From contig NZ_ANOK01000006.1 in assembly GCF_000331575.1 (NCBI RefSeq), positions 119,174-183,173 of the forward strand: a DNA stretch of 64,000 bases. Direction: 5' to 3'. The DNA is from Calidifontibacillus oryziterrae (GTDB lineage: Bacteria > Bacillota > Bacilli > Bacillales > Bacillaceae_J). The translations under genes were made by a program, and so were the position numbers. The notes under the pieces were generated by a model that was given only the letters and a program-made list of their open reading frames with translations, was not told where the DNA came from and made no database searches. Shown one piece after another: positions 34,756 through 44,343 of this stretch. Position 1 is the first letter of the stretch; each line of letters opens with the position of its first letter.

Positions 34756-34785
34756 TTGACTTATATTTTTTAATAATGTTAATAT
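34756..34785 (+). promoter_or_regulatory. Candidate SigA promoter of the catabolic operon
   Basis: TTGACT (34756-34761) and TAATAT (34780-34785) with an 18-base spacer, 60 bases before the first gene of the rightward operon. The operator-like palindrome follows about 30 bases downstream. Confidence 0.45.
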
Positions 34786-34815
34786 TAAGAAAATAATTCC
34801 GAAAAAACAAAACGC

Positions 34816-34832
34816 GTTCCGTAATGCGGAAC
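34816..34832. promoter_or_regulatory. Perfect palindrome, probable IclR operator
   Basis: GTTCCG-TAATG-CGGAAC, a 6-bp perfect inverted repeat with a 5-base centre, directly before the ribosome binding site AAAGGGG of the MmgE/PrpD gene. IclR-family operators are short palindromes of this size. A half-site ATTCCG lies upstream at about 34796. Confidence 0.55.
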
Positions 34833-34847
34833 AAAGGGGCTGAGCGA

Positions 34848-36167
34848 ATGGGTTACCAATATGAACTAACTAGGTTTTCTATTAATTTTAAATTAAGTCA
34901 AGTTAATCCAAACGTCCTGAGAAGAGCAAAAATCATAATTTTAGATTCATTAACAGCTATTATCGCAGGTAATCAAACTGATCAGTTGTCAAGATTACAT
35001 AACGAAATTATGAAGACTTCCTCTTATCTAAGTGAACAAGTATCGAGTGTTTACGGAACAAATATTAAGCTCAGTAGTTATGTAGCAGCAATGATAAATG
35101 GGATTGCAATGGTAACTGAGGAAATGGATGAAGGTAATCCGATTGCAAAAGGCCATCCCGCTTGTCACTTCATACCATCCCTTTTAACTTATTCTGAACA
35201 AAATAAAGTAAGCGGTTACAGATTTTTAGAAAGTTTCATTGTTGGTTATGAAATTGGAGTACGTGCAGGGGCTTCTATTAATCTAAAGGAAAATATACAT
35301 CCACATGGGAATTGGGGTCTTATTGGTTCTGGGTTTGCGATAGGTAAATTACATAATTTTACTGAAATTGAGTATAAAAGAGGTTTATCGCTCTGTGGCT
35401 CATTACCAAATATTACTTTGTGGAAATCGGTAATAGAAGGACATCGAATAAGGGACGTATTTATTGGATTAAATAATATGTATTCCTGTATTGTACCATC
35501 CCTTGTTCGAGCTGGTTTTTCGGGTAGTCCTTCTAGCATCGAAGAGATATATGGTAATGGAATTCTTGGTGAAAAGTTTTCTCAAGAAAAAATCGTTGAG
35601 GGATTAGGAAAAACTTTTTCTTTAATGAATACATATTTTAAATTCTATCCATTCTGTCGTTTTTGCCATTCACCGATTGATGGAATCCTAAAGGTATTAC
35701 GAAATGAGAAATTTTCACCACAATCAATAGAAAAAATTAATGTGTATACGTATTCTTTAGCGGCAAAGCTATCAAATCAGGAAGTGAATAATGAATACGC
35801 TGGAAAATTTTCAATTCCATATGCCATATCAAGTATGTTCTTCAATGAAAGTAAACATGAAGAAATTTTAGGTTTTGCGAAAAAAGTATTCGTTTTTGAA
35901 GATGATGAATTAACAAAATTATTACCATACAAAAGGAATTCAAGATTAGAAGTTATGACGAAAGATAATAAAAAATTGATAGTAGAGGTTGAAGGTGCCA
36001 GAGGAGATGCCCACGAAGAAGACCTTGAAGAGAAAGTTATTCAAAAATGCAGTAGATTACTAGAAACAGTTATAGGACCTTCAAAAACAGCAGTATTTAT
36101 AAATCAGATTATGGATCTTGAGTCAGTACAGGACATGAGACCCGTAATACAATTACTAAATTCTTAG
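34848..36167 (+). CDS. MmgE/PrpD-family protein (1)
   Basis: A protein of about 439 residues in the 2-methylcitrate dehydratase / iminodisuccinate epimerase / aconitate decarboxylase superfamily. Motifs include RAKIIILDSLTAIIAG, EEMDEGNPIAKGHPACHFIPSLL, HPHGNWGLIGSGFAIGKL and FKFYPFCRFCHSPIDGIL. It acts on a carboxylic acid; the true substrate cannot be told from family alone. ATG 34824 lies within the palindrome, so ATG 34848 behind AAAGGGG is the start. It is about 40% similar by eye to the gene at 45104. First gene of the rightward operon. Confidence 0.88.
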   Translation: MGYQYELTRFSINFKLSQVNPNVLRRAKIIILDSLTAIIAGNQTDQLSRLHNEIMKTSSYLSEQVSSVYGTNIKLSSYVAAMINGIAMVTEEMDEGNPIAKGHPACHFIPSLLTYSEQNKVSGYRFLESFIVGYEIGVRAGASINLKENIHPHGNWGLIGSGFAIGKLHNFTEIEYKRGLSLCGSLPNITLWKSVIEGHRIRDVFIGLNNMYSCIVPSLVRAGFSGSPSSIEEIYGNGILGEKFSQEKIVEGLGKTFSLMNTYFKFYPFCRFCHSPIDGILKVLRNEKFSPQSIEKINVYTYSLAAKLSNQEVNNEYAGKFSIPYAISSMFFNESKHEEILGFAKKVFVFEDDELTKLLPYKRNSRLEVMTKDNKKLIVEVEGARGDAHEEDLEEKVIQKCSRLLETVIGPSKTAVFINQIMDLESVQDMRPVIQLLNS

Positions 36168-36179
36168 GGGGTACGAATA

Positions 36180-37559
36180 ATGTGGGATGCTGAATTGGAT
36201 ATTGTTATTGCAGGTGCAGGTGGTTGTGGGTTAATTGCTGCATTAGCAGCGGCTAAAGAGGGCTTAGAGGTTGGAGTATTTGAAAAGACAGAGTTTATAT
36301 TGGGGAATACCGCAGCTAGTGCGGGCATGATTCCAGCAGCGGACACGAAATTGCAAAAAGAAGCTGGTATATATGAATCAGAAGAAGAAATGGCAGAGGA
36401 TATTCAAATTAAGAATCATTATGAAAGTGATACTGAACTTACACTTGCTCTTTGTAAAGAATCTGGAAAACTAATTGATTGGATGGTTGACGATTTAAAT
36501 ATTGAACTATCACTTGTTAAAGAATTTAAATATCCAGGGCAACGCAATATTAGAATGCATGCACCACCGTCTCGTTCAGGATTGGAATTAATAAAAAACC
36601 TTAAACATAAAGTAGCAAATAAAGAGAATATTTACCTAGTAATGAAGACCGAAGTAACCGACCTAATTACAAATGGAGAAAATGAAATTATCGGTGTAGA
36701 AGTAACTTCATCTGATGGTAAACAACGGATTAAGGCTGAAAAGGTAATACTAGCTACAAATGGTTTTGGAGCAAATAAAGACCTTGTGAAGAAATACATA
36801 CCAGAAATCGCGGATGCTCTTTACTTTGGATATGAAGCAAATACTGGTGATGCCATAAAAATGGGGTTAAAGGTAAATGCCTCATTGGCTTCTCTAAGTG
36901 GTTATCAAGGGCATTCAGCTGTTGCTGAGTCACATGGGATTCTTGTAACTTGGGGAACCATTATGATGGGCGGCTTTATGGTCAATTTGAATGGTAACCG
37001 CTTTGGAAATGAACCGCATGGCTATTCTGAATTTGCAGTGGAAGTATTAAAACAACCAAATAAAAATGGTTATATCATTTTTGATCAAGAAATTTTCGAC
37101 CAATTAATTTCGATTGAAGATTTTAAAAAATTAGCCGAAATGAAAGCGTTTAAAAAGGCTGAGAGTATAGAAGATTTAGCTGAACAATTATCGGTAAATA
37201 AAAAAAATCTCAAAAAAACATTGGACCAATTTAACGATTCAGCAATTAGAGGTAGTGATGAATTTGGAAGAAAAGATTTTGCAAAAGTTCTAAAACCTAC
37301 TTATTACGGCATAAAAGTGGCACCCGCCCTTTTTCATACTCAAGGTGGATTGAAGATTAATAAACATGCACAAGTATTAAATGAGAATTTAGAAGTTATT
37401 AAGAATTTATATGCCGGTGGTGGAGCTGCTGTTGGTGTTTCAGGCGATCACTCCTATGGTTACATGTCTGGAAATGGATTGCTAGCTGCTTTAGGTTTCG
37501 GGAAAATAGCAGGTGACCATGCCGCTGAATCAATCATTAATGAAAGGATGAAAAACTAA
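36180..37559 (+). CDS. FAD-dependent oxidoreductase of the fumarate reductase/ketosteroid dehydrogenase family
   Basis: A 459-residue soluble flavoprotein. N-terminal FAD motif DIVIAGAGGCGLIAALAAAKEGLEVGVFEK; GNTAASAGMIPAA, VILATNGFGANKDLV and a C-terminal HTQGGLKINKHAQVL and GDHSYGYMSGNGLLAALGFGK complete the FAD_binding_2 pattern. No heme or FMN-transfer domain and no signal peptide, so it is cytoplasmic. It probably reduces or oxidises a C=C bond next to a carboxyl or carbonyl group of the substrate. Its stop overlaps the next start (TAATG). Confidence 0.9.
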   Translation: MWDAELDIVIAGAGGCGLIAALAAAKEGLEVGVFEKTEFILGNTAASAGMIPAADTKLQKEAGIYESEEEMAEDIQIKNHYESDTELTLALCKESGKLIDWMVDDLNIELSLVKEFKYPGQRNIRMHAPPSRSGLELIKNLKHKVANKENIYLVMKTEVTDLITNGENEIIGVEVTSSDGKQRIKAEKVILATNGFGANKDLVKKYIPEIADALYFGYEANTGDAIKMGLKVNASLASLSGYQGHSAVAESHGILVTWGTIMMGGFMVNLNGNRFGNEPHGYSEFAVEVLKQPNKNGYIIFDQEIFDQLISIEDFKKLAEMKAFKKAESIEDLAEQLSVNKKNLKKTLDQFNDSAIRGSDEFGRKDFAKVLKPTYYGIKVAPALFHTQGGLKINKHAQVLNENLEVIKNLYAGGGAAVGVSGDHSYGYMSGNGLLAALGFGKIAGDHAAESIINERMKN

Positions 37560-38272
37560 TGGTTAGAGTTTGGGAGGACGCATTAACTGAAGTAGACCGT
37601 ATTGTAATAGAAAAAGGAGGTTATGGGAAAAAGAGGGGATTAGGGAAAAAACCACTATTGGTAATTATTGATATTCAACATAACTATGTTGGTCAAGACT
37701 GTCCGATTGAAGACCAACTGGATGAATGGCCAAGTGGTGGTGGTAAAAATGCTTGGGAAGCAATTCGTAAGATTAAAATATTAAAAGAATTTGCAGACAA
37801 ACATAACATTCCCACCCTTTATACACGCAATGTACAAAAGAAGACTATTAATTTTGATAGTTTTGCAGTTAAAACGCAACGTGATAATTCAAAGTATATT
37901 GATGGAAGACCAGAAACACAAATCGTTGACGAGCTCAAACCTAATGAAAATGACCTTGTAGTTGATAAAAGCTATGCAAGTGCATTTTACGGCACACCAT
38001 TAATCAGTTACTTAATTAAAATGGGTGTTGATTCATTGATAATCGTAGGAGGATCAACAAGTGGATGTGTTAGAGCAACAGCAGTAGATGCAGTAACTCG
38101 TAACTTTAACGTGGCAGTTGTTGAAGACTGTGTTTACGACCGTATCGAACTTTCACATAAGGCAGGTTTACTGGACTTATGGATGAAATATTGCGATGTT
38201 GTACGATCAGATGAGATTCTTGAATATTTCATGAAATTCAATAATGAAGGAGTTGCTGAGATTGAAGGTTGA
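37559..38272 (+). CDS. Isochorismatase-fold amidohydrolase (N-carbamoylsarcosine amidase-like)
   Basis: A 237-residue cysteine hydrolase. The catalytic triad is visible: Asp in LVIIDIQHNYVG, Lys in VVDKSYASAFYGT and Cys in GGSTSGCVRATAVDA. The N-terminal extension before the domain (about 35 residues) is as in N-carbamoylsarcosine amidohydrolases. Maleamate amidases and other half-amidases share the fold. It overlaps the following cyclic amidohydrolase gene by 11 bases. The pair suggests a ring-opening followed by hydrolysis of the exposed amide or carbamoyl group. Confidence 0.9.
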   Translation: MVRVWEDALTEVDRIVIEKGGYGKKRGLGKKPLLVIIDIQHNYVGQDCPIEDQLDEWPSGGGKNAWEAIRKIKILKEFADKHNIPTLYTRNVQKKTINFDSFAVKTQRDNSKYIDGRPETQIVDELKPNENDLVVDKSYASAFYGTPLISYLIKMGVDSLIIVGGSTSGCVRATAVDAVTRNFNVAVVEDCVYDRIELSHKAGLLDLWMKYCDVVRSDEILEYFMKFNNEGVAEIEG

Positions 38273-39644
38273 TTTATTAATTAAAAACGGTTCTGTTGTA
38301 TTTCCAAAGGTAGGAGTTAGGAAAGTACATATTGGTGTACAAAATGGGAAAATAGTCGGACTTTTTGATGCGATAGATCAAATACATGCGTCTGAAGTTA
38401 TTGATGTCAGTGGCCTACACGTTTTTCCTGGTGTCATAGATGCCCATCAACATTTAGGTATTTATAACTCAATCGAAGAGGATTTCATTGATACAAAACA
38501 ACATGCAGTTGGTGGGATTACAACCGTTGTAAATTATGATCGGCAGCCAGTTAGTTATTTAGAGTTTTTCCCAAAGGCTCAGGAAATAGGGGAAAAGTAT
38601 AGTTATGTTGATTTTACCTATAGTTTAGGCATACTAACCGAGCAACATATCGATGAATTAGAAGAAACTGTAAAACGTTTCGGGTTGACATCATTTAAAT
38701 TTTTTAGGAATTATGAACGCCAATTAAATGAAAAGTTCAAGATTGCAAATGGAATCAATTTATCCTCCTATGATTTGATGAGATTGCTGGAAAAATTCAA
38801 CTCTATATCTCCTAAACTTCTATTAGCAATGCATTGCGAAAATATGGACATCAATCGTGGCTTAACTCAGAAGTTAAAAGCTGAAGGTGCAAATGATGGA
38901 TTGAAATCTTGGTCTCTGACTAGTCCGGGATTTGCGGAAGCGGAGTCTTTATTAAGTACGTTATACATTAATCATATTGTTGGCGGCAATGTATTTATTG
39001 TGCATTTAACATCGGGTGCAAGTGTGGATGTTTTAGAAAAAATGCCTTGGCTCCTTGAAAAAGGGGTGAAAGTTGAAACTTGTCCACATTATCTAGCTTT
39101 AACTGAAGAATCCCCAGTAGGTTTAAAAGCCAAGGTTGGTCCACCTATACACGGTAAAATTGACTCAGACCGTTTGTGGGATGGAATAAAGAAGGGCCTT
39201 ATCAATGCTATCGGTACCGACCATGTTCCGAATTCACTTTCTACAAAGTTTGGTAAAGGTGAAGGGGTGTTTGATGCTCAATTCGGATTCCCTAGTGCGG
39301 GTGCATTATTGCCTATGATGATCACAGAGGGTTACATTAAGCGTGGTATTCCGTTGGAACGGATAGCTGATATTACTTCTTATCAGGTTGCAGAATCATT
39401 TAATCTACCACAAAAAGGTAGAATTGAAGTGGGAGCAGATGCCGATTTTGCAATCGTTGATTTAAATAATAAGAAGACCATATCACCAAGTGTATTACAT
39501 GCAAACTCAGATTATACGGTATTTGACGGTTTTGAAGCAAATGGCTGGCCTGTTTACACATTAAGTAGAGGGGAAGTAATTGTTAAAGACGGAGTACCAA
39601 CAAAAGAAAGTGGAAGAGGAAAGTTTGTAACAAGAACCATTTAA
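38262..39644 (+). CDS. Cyclic amidohydrolase (dihydropyrimidinase/hydantoinase/allantoinase family)
   Basis: A metal-dependent hydrolase of about 460 residues. Ligand residues are all present: DAHQH (two His), the carbamylated Lys in TSFKFF, MHCEN, VHLTSG and GTDHVP. This points to a working two-metal centre. The frame opens at ATG 38244; TTG 38262, nine bases after AAGGAG, begins LKVDLLIKNGSVV as usual for the family and is preferred. The substrate is a cyclic amide, imide or ureide; which one is unclear. Co-translated with the isochorismatase-fold hydrolase. Confidence 0.9.
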   Translation: MKVDLLIKNGSVVFPKVGVRKVHIGVQNGKIVGLFDAIDQIHASEVIDVSGLHVFPGVIDAHQHLGIYNSIEEDFIDTKQHAVGGITTVVNYDRQPVSYLEFFPKAQEIGEKYSYVDFTYSLGILTEQHIDELEETVKRFGLTSFKFFRNYERQLNEKFKIANGINLSSYDLMRLLEKFNSISPKLLLAMHCENMDINRGLTQKLKAEGANDGLKSWSLTSPGFAEAESLLSTLYINHIVGGNVFIVHLTSGASVDVLEKMPWLLEKGVKVETCPHYLALTEESPVGLKAKVGPPIHGKIDSDRLWDGIKKGLINAIGTDHVPNSLSTKFGKGEGVFDAQFGFPSAGALLPMMITEGYIKRGIPLERIADITSYQVAESFNLPQKGRIEVGADADFAIVDLNNKKTISPSVLHANSDYTVFDGFEANGWPVYTLSRGEVIVKDGVPTKESGRGKFVTRTI

Positions 39645-39663
39645 AAATTGAGGGGGAAAGGGA

Positions 39664-40908
39664 ATGAAGAAGTTATTATTTCTAGTAATGGCATTAATGG
39701 TTGTATTTGCGGCAGGTTGTGGAGGAACTAAGGAAACAGGCGGATCTAGCGGATCTAGTGGATCTGATAATGGAGTGTCAGTAGATGTTGTGAAAATTGG
39801 GGCTCTACATCCTTTGAGCGGTGGACTTGCTAGTGAAGGTCAAGAAATGCGTGATGCAGCACGTTTAGCTATTGAAGAAATAAATGAAGCAGGTGGAATT
39901 AAATCTCTTGGTGGCGCAAAAGTTGAATTAATTGAGGCGGACAGTGAAGGTATACCGGAAAAAGGAGTATCCGAAGTACAAAGACTAGACCGTGAAGGAG
40001 TGGTAGGCATCATTGGTACGTATTCAAGTGGAGTTGCCCTTCCAGCAACGCAGGAAGCAGAAAGAGCACAAATTCCATTCGTTGCTGATATTGCATCGGC
40101 AAATGAAATTACTGAACGTGGATTTAAATATACATTCAGAATACAGCCACCAGCATCAACGATGGCTACAAACTTTTTAAGCTATTTTGAATACTTAAAT
40201 GGATTGGTAGATTCACCATTAAAAACAGTCGTTCTTGTTCATGAAGATTCAGTTTTTGGTACAAGTATTGCGGATTTAATTGAAAAAGAGGCAAAAGACC
40301 ATGGAATTGAAATTCTTGCTAATATGCCACATGCAGCATCAACTGCAGATCTTTCATCAACTATCAACAAAATTAATTCTTTAAAGCCTGACGTTGTGGT
40401 TACAACTACCTATCTGCGTGATGGTACTTTATTAGTAAGTGGTCTTAAGGAATCAAATTATCAACCTAAAGCTATCATTGGTGTAGCAAATGGTGCATTT
40501 AGTAATGCAAAATTTATTAATGAGGATACAGCGATTAATCAGTATTTGATGGATGTAAATTACACCATTAACCCTCAAAGTGAACTAGCAAACAAAGTAA
40601 AAGAAGAGTTTAATACTAAATTTAACAGAAACCTAGGTCCAAATGCAGCTTATTCCTATACGGCTATTAAAGTATTAATGGATGCAATTGAGAGAGCAGG
40701 TTCAACAAATCGAGCAGATATTCAAAAAGCATTAACAGAAACAAATATGGCTGACCATATTTTACCTCAAGGACCAATCGTATTTGATGAAAAAGGTCAA
40801 AATATAAATGCACAAGCCGTTCTAAATCAAATCATTGATGCACAATCTATGGTCGTTTATCCGGAGGATTATAAAAATGCTGATCCAGTTTATCCGATAG
40901 CACAATAA
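39664..40908 (+). CDS. Liv-type ABC transporter substrate-binding lipoprotein
   Basis: A 414-residue extracellular lipoprotein. Signal peptide MKKLLFLVMALMVVFAAGC with lipobox FAAGC (Cys19), a Gly/Ser linker, then a type I periplasmic-binding fold (VKIGALHPLSGGLASEGQEMRDAARLAIEEINEAGGI and so on) of the branched-chain amino acid/amide family (HAAT). It is the first component of a complete importer; its position inside the catabolic operon means the ligand is probably the pathway's substrate rather than leucine. Confidence 0.92.
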   Translation: MKKLLFLVMALMVVFAAGCGGTKETGGSSGSSGSDNGVSVDVVKIGALHPLSGGLASEGQEMRDAARLAIEEINEAGGIKSLGGAKVELIEADSEGIPEKGVSEVQRLDREGVVGIIGTYSSGVALPATQEAERAQIPFVADIASANEITERGFKYTFRIQPPASTMATNFLSYFEYLNGLVDSPLKTVVLVHEDSVFGTSIADLIEKEAKDHGIEILANMPHAASTADLSSTINKINSLKPDVVVTTTYLRDGTLLVSGLKESNYQPKAIIGVANGAFSNAKFINEDTAINQYLMDVNYTINPQSELANKVKEEFNTKFNRNLGPNAAYSYTAIKVLMDAIERAGSTNRADIQKALTETNMADHILPQGPIVFDEKGQNINAQAVLNQIIDAQSMVVYPEDYKNADPVYPIAQ

Positions 40909-40921
40909 TTTGACAGGGGGG

Positions 40922-40952
40922 GGAACCATAAACTTATGTATTGGTTCCTCCT
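40922..40952 (+). promoter_or_regulatory. Intercistronic hairpin between binding protein and permease genes
   Basis: GGAACCA (40922-40928) pairs with TGGTTCC (40942-40948). There is no T run after it. Such hairpins after a binding-protein gene usually stabilise the upstream mRNA and lower downstream expression. Confidence 0.6.
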
Positions 40953-40979
40953 CTACTATAGCAACAGGGAGGAAAAGAG

Positions 40980-41849
40980 ATGTCAATCCTTATCACACAA
41001 TCCATAGTCGATGGCATCCTAATGGGCGGGATATATGGATTAGTAGCTATTGGTCTTACCTTAATATTTGGTGTAATGAAGATTATTAACTTCGCACAAG
41101 GTGCACTCCTGATGCTAGGGATGTATGTAACTTATTGGTCATTTACATTACTTGGAATCAATCCTTATTTATCAATACCACTTAGTGCGTTTGCTTTATT
41201 CTTCATTGGGGCAATTTTACAAAAAACTATTCTTAACAAGATGTTAGATGCACCAGAACATAATCAATTATTAGTTACTTTGGGTATTATGTTAATTATT
41301 GAAAACTTAGCACTTATATTATGGAGTCCAGACTTCCGAAGTGTAAAAATAGAAGGATTTCAACAAACAATTTCACTAGGCTCTATTGGAGTAAATACTC
41401 CTAAATTAATTGCATTCCTTTTTGCAATTATTCTTTCACTTGCTTTATTTTGGTTTTTAAAACATACAATGCTTGGTAAAGCAATTCGTGCAACCTCAAT
41501 AAACCGACAAGGTGCATCTTTGTCGGGAATTAATACAAACAAAATCAATTATATTGCATTTGGCCTTGGGGCTGCACTTGCTGCTGTTGCGGGTTCATTA
41601 ATTACTCCGTTTTTTTACACATCACCAACAGTAGGTGCCACGTTTATTCTTAAAGGATTTGTTGTTGTTGTACTTGGAGGACTTGGGAACTTCATAGGTG
41701 CTTTAGTAGGTGGATTATTAATTGGAATTTCTGAGGCAATGGGGGGAGCGTTCTTACCCGGAAGCCTAAAGGAATTAATGACCTATCTAATATTCATAAT
41801 AGTCTTAATGTTTAGACCTAATGGTTTGTTTGGAGGGAAATCACGATGA
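40980..41849 (+). CDS. livH: Liv-type ABC transporter permease (LivH-like)
   Basis: A 289-residue membrane protein with about eight helices and the family segments GLTLIFGVMKIINFAQGALLMLG and the EAA-like loop near RATSINRQGASLSGINTNKIN. It pairs with the next permease, which it overlaps by four bases (ATGA). Ribosome binding site AGGGAGGAAAAG. Confidence 0.93.
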   Translation: MSILITQSIVDGILMGGIYGLVAIGLTLIFGVMKIINFAQGALLMLGMYVTYWSFTLLGINPYLSIPLSAFALFFIGAILQKTILNKMLDAPEHNQLLVTLGIMLIIENLALILWSPDFRSVKIEGFQQTISLGSIGVNTPKLIAFLFAIILSLALFWFLKHTMLGKAIRATSINRQGASLSGINTNKINYIAFGLGAALAAVAGSLITPFFYTSPTVGATFILKGFVVVVLGGLGNFIGALVGGLLIGISEAMGGAFLPGSLKELMTYLIFIIVLMFRPNGLFGGKSR

Positions 41850-42865
41850 AAAAATCTAATATTATCTTTTTATTGCTTATTTTAATCCTCGCTGCATTCC
41901 CTCTCGTAGTTAAAGATCAATATTTTATGCATATTGGGATTTTAATTTTATATACAGCACTTATAAGCCAAGCATGGAATATCTTAAGTGGCTTTTCAGG
42001 CCAATTTTCTTTTGGCCATGCTGCTTTCTTTGGAACAGGAGCATATGTATCGAGTATTCTACTTACTAAATTTGGTATAACCCCTTGGCTGGGCATGTTC
42101 GTCGGGGCCATCGTTGCCGCATTGATTGGTTTGTTTATCGGTTTTTTATCATTCCGTTATAAACTAAGAGGTGTTTTTTTCGCATTAGGAACTTTAGCTT
42201 TCGCGGAAATTTTAAGAATCATTGTACAGAATTTTGCTTTTTTTAATAAAACATTAGGAATTTTAATTCCTCTTAATCCCAATCCTTTGATGTTTCAATT
42301 TGGGTCCAGAGTAGGGTACTACTATACAATATTAATTTTCACTCTATTGGTTAGTTTACTTGTTCATTGGATAAGCCGTTCAAGATTAGGTTACAATCTG
42401 ATTGCAATTCGTGAAAATGAAGATGCTGCACAGTCTCTTGGTGTAAACACCTATAAAAATAAAATGATAGCAATAGCCCTAAGTTCAGCTGTAACTGCAA
42501 TTGGTGGTACTTTCTATGCTCAGTACATACTTTTTATCGAACCACCGACAACATTTGGTAATGATGTTTCCATAAATATTATTTTACCAACAATAATTGG
42601 CGGAGCAGGTACTGTATTAGGTCCCATAGTAGGTTCCTTTATTCTAATACCAATTGGTGAAATAACAACTGCCCTTTTTGGGAATTTTGTAGGTTTGAAT
42701 TTGATGGCATACGGTGTCATATTAATTTTAGTTATTTTGTATCTGCCAGAAGGAATAGTGGGATGGTTCCAAAGTAGATTTAATAAGCACAAAGAAAAAA
42801 AGAAAGCTACAACTGAGACGCAACATTTCGGCGGGGGTGAAAAAGTTGGAACTTATAAAAATTAG
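41846..42865 (+). CDS. livM: Liv-type ABC transporter permease (LivM-like)
   Basis: A 339-residue membrane protein. LSGFSGQFSFGHAAFFGTGAYVSS, FRYKLRGVFFALGTLAFAEILRI and RENEDAAQSLGVNTYKNKMIAIALSSAVTAIGG are characteristic of LivM. The C-terminal tail is Lys/Thr-rich and cytoplasmic. The gene overlaps the ATPase gene by about 20 bases. Confidence 0.93.
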   Translation: MKKSNIIFLLLILILAAFPLVVKDQYFMHIGILILYTALISQAWNILSGFSGQFSFGHAAFFGTGAYVSSILLTKFGITPWLGMFVGAIVAALIGLFIGFLSFRYKLRGVFFALGTLAFAEILRIIVQNFAFFNKTLGILIPLNPNPLMFQFGSRVGYYYTILIFTLLVSLLVHWISRSRLGYNLIAIRENEDAAQSLGVNTYKNKMIAIALSSAVTAIGGTFYAQYILFIEPPTTFGNDVSINIILPTIIGGAGTVLGPIVGSFILIPIGEITTALFGNFVGLNLMAYGVILILVILYLPEGIVGWFQSRFNKHKEKKKATTETQHFGGGEKVGTYKN

Positions 42866-43568
42866 CGGTTTAACCAAGCGATTTTCTGGTTTAGTTGCTG
42901 TAAACAAAGTAGATCTTAGTTTAAATAAAGGAGAAATTGTAGGCTTGGTAGGACCAAATGGTGCAGGAAAAACTACATTATTCCATTCTGTTTGCGGATT
43001 TCATAAACCAGAATCAGGTTCTGTGAAATTTAAAGATGAAGACATAATGGGCCAGAAGCCAGAATTGATTTGTAAAAAGGGGATAGCTAGGACTTTCCAA
43101 ATCGTTCAGCCTTTTGGGAATTTAACAGTATTAGAAAATGTAATTGTAGGAGCATTCAATCGGGTAAAATCTTTTAAAACAGCAGAAGAAATGGCCATCG
43201 AACAATTAGAGTTTATTGGAATGTCTTCACAAGCTTATTCAAGAATGAAAGATTTAACCTTTCCTGAGCAAAAAAAAGTTGAGGTTGCACGAGCGCTTGC
43301 AACAAAACCAGAGGTATTATTTTTGGATGAAGTAATGTCTGGTTTAAATCCTTCAGAAGTAAATGAATTTATTGAACTCATTAAGCAGATCAGAGATAGT
43401 GGAATTTCAATATTTTTTATTGAACATCTAATGTCTGCTGTTATGGCCCTTTCAGACCGTTTAGCAGTCATGCATTTGGGTGAAAAAATTGCAGATGGAA
43501 ATCCAAAAGAAGTAATGGAAAACCCATTTGTGGTTGAGGCTTATTTAGGAGGGGAGATTACATGTTAA
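42846..43568 (+). CDS. livG: Liv-type ABC transporter ATPase (LivG-like)
   Basis: An ATPase of about 240 residues. Walker A GPNGAGKTT, Walker B VLFLDEVMSGLN, and a non-standard signature LTFPEQKKVEVARAL in place of LSGGQ, as is common for LivG. The frame opens at GTG 42837, but that GTG is part of a strong GGGGGTGA ribosome binding site; TTG 42846 is the likely start. Confidence 0.92.
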   Translation: MELIKISGLTKRFSGLVAVNKVDLSLNKGEIVGLVGPNGAGKTTLFHSVCGFHKPESGSVKFKDEDIMGQKPELICKKGIARTFQIVQPFGNLTVLENVIVGAFNRVKSFKTAEEMAIEQLEFIGMSSQAYSRMKDLTFPEQKKVEVARALATKPEVLFLDEVMSGLNPSEVNEFIELIKQIRDSGISIFFIEHLMSAVMALSDRLAVMHLGEKIADGNPKEVMENPFVVEAYLGGEITC

Positions 43569-44272
43569 AGGTTTCAAATCTAAACGCTGGATATGGAAAT
43601 CTCCAAGTGCTAAGGAATGTCTCCTTTGAAGTCGAGGCAGGAGAATTAGTTAGTATTCTTGGTACAAACGGAGCCGGAAAAACAACATTGTTAAGGACAC
43701 TATCTGGTCTAATATCTGCAACTAGTGGAGAAATCCTATTTCAAGGGACCCCAATTCAAAAATTGCGCCCTGAAGAAATTGTAAAAACAGGACTTATTCA
43801 AGTTCCGGAAGGACGAATGTTATTTACAGATATGACCGTTCGGGAAAATTTAGAGCTAGGAGCTTATACAAAGGAAGCACGTAAAAATCTTAAGAAAAGT
43901 ATTGAATATTGTTTTGAACTTTTCCCAATTTTAAAAGAAAGACAAAAACAGATGGCCGGAAGTTTTAGTGGTGGACAACAACAAATGCTTGCTATTGGTA
44001 GGGCTCTAATGTCGGAACCGAAACTACTATTATTAGATGAACCCTCAACAGGTTTATCACCATTATTAACAAAACAAGTGTTTGATATTATCAAAGAAAT
44101 AAAAGCGAAAGGTGTGACGGTGTTATTAGTTGAACAAAATGCTCACCAAGCATTATCAATGTCTAATCGTGGTTACGTTATCGAAAACGGGGAAATAGTA
44201 ATGCAAGGAAGTACTGATGACTTAATAAATGATGAAAGACTGAAAGCAACATATTTAGGTATTGCAAATTAG
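43562..44272 (+). CDS. livF: Liv-type ABC transporter ATPase (LivF-like)
   Basis: A 236-residue ATPase. Walker A GTNGAGKTT, signature SFSGGQQQMLAIGRALM, Walker B LLLLDEPSTGLSPLL and the LivF-typical VPEGRMLFTDMTVRENLELGA. It overlaps livG by seven bases and completes the importer. Confidence 0.95.
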   Translation: MLKVSNLNAGYGNLQVLRNVSFEVEAGELVSILGTNGAGKTTLLRTLSGLISATSGEILFQGTPIQKLRPEEIVKTGLIQVPEGRMLFTDMTVRENLELGAYTKEARKNLKKSIEYCFELFPILKERQKQMAGSFSGGQQQMLAIGRALMSEPKLLLLDEPSTGLSPLLTKQVFDIIKEIKAKGVTVLLVEQNAHQALSMSNRGYVIENGEIVMQGSTDDLINDERLKATYLGIAN

Positions 44273-44343
44273 GGAGAGTCAATTTAACTAATGGTAAATA
44301 TAATAGTAGATTTTAATATGACTGTTTGAGAGGTTTGGAGTAG

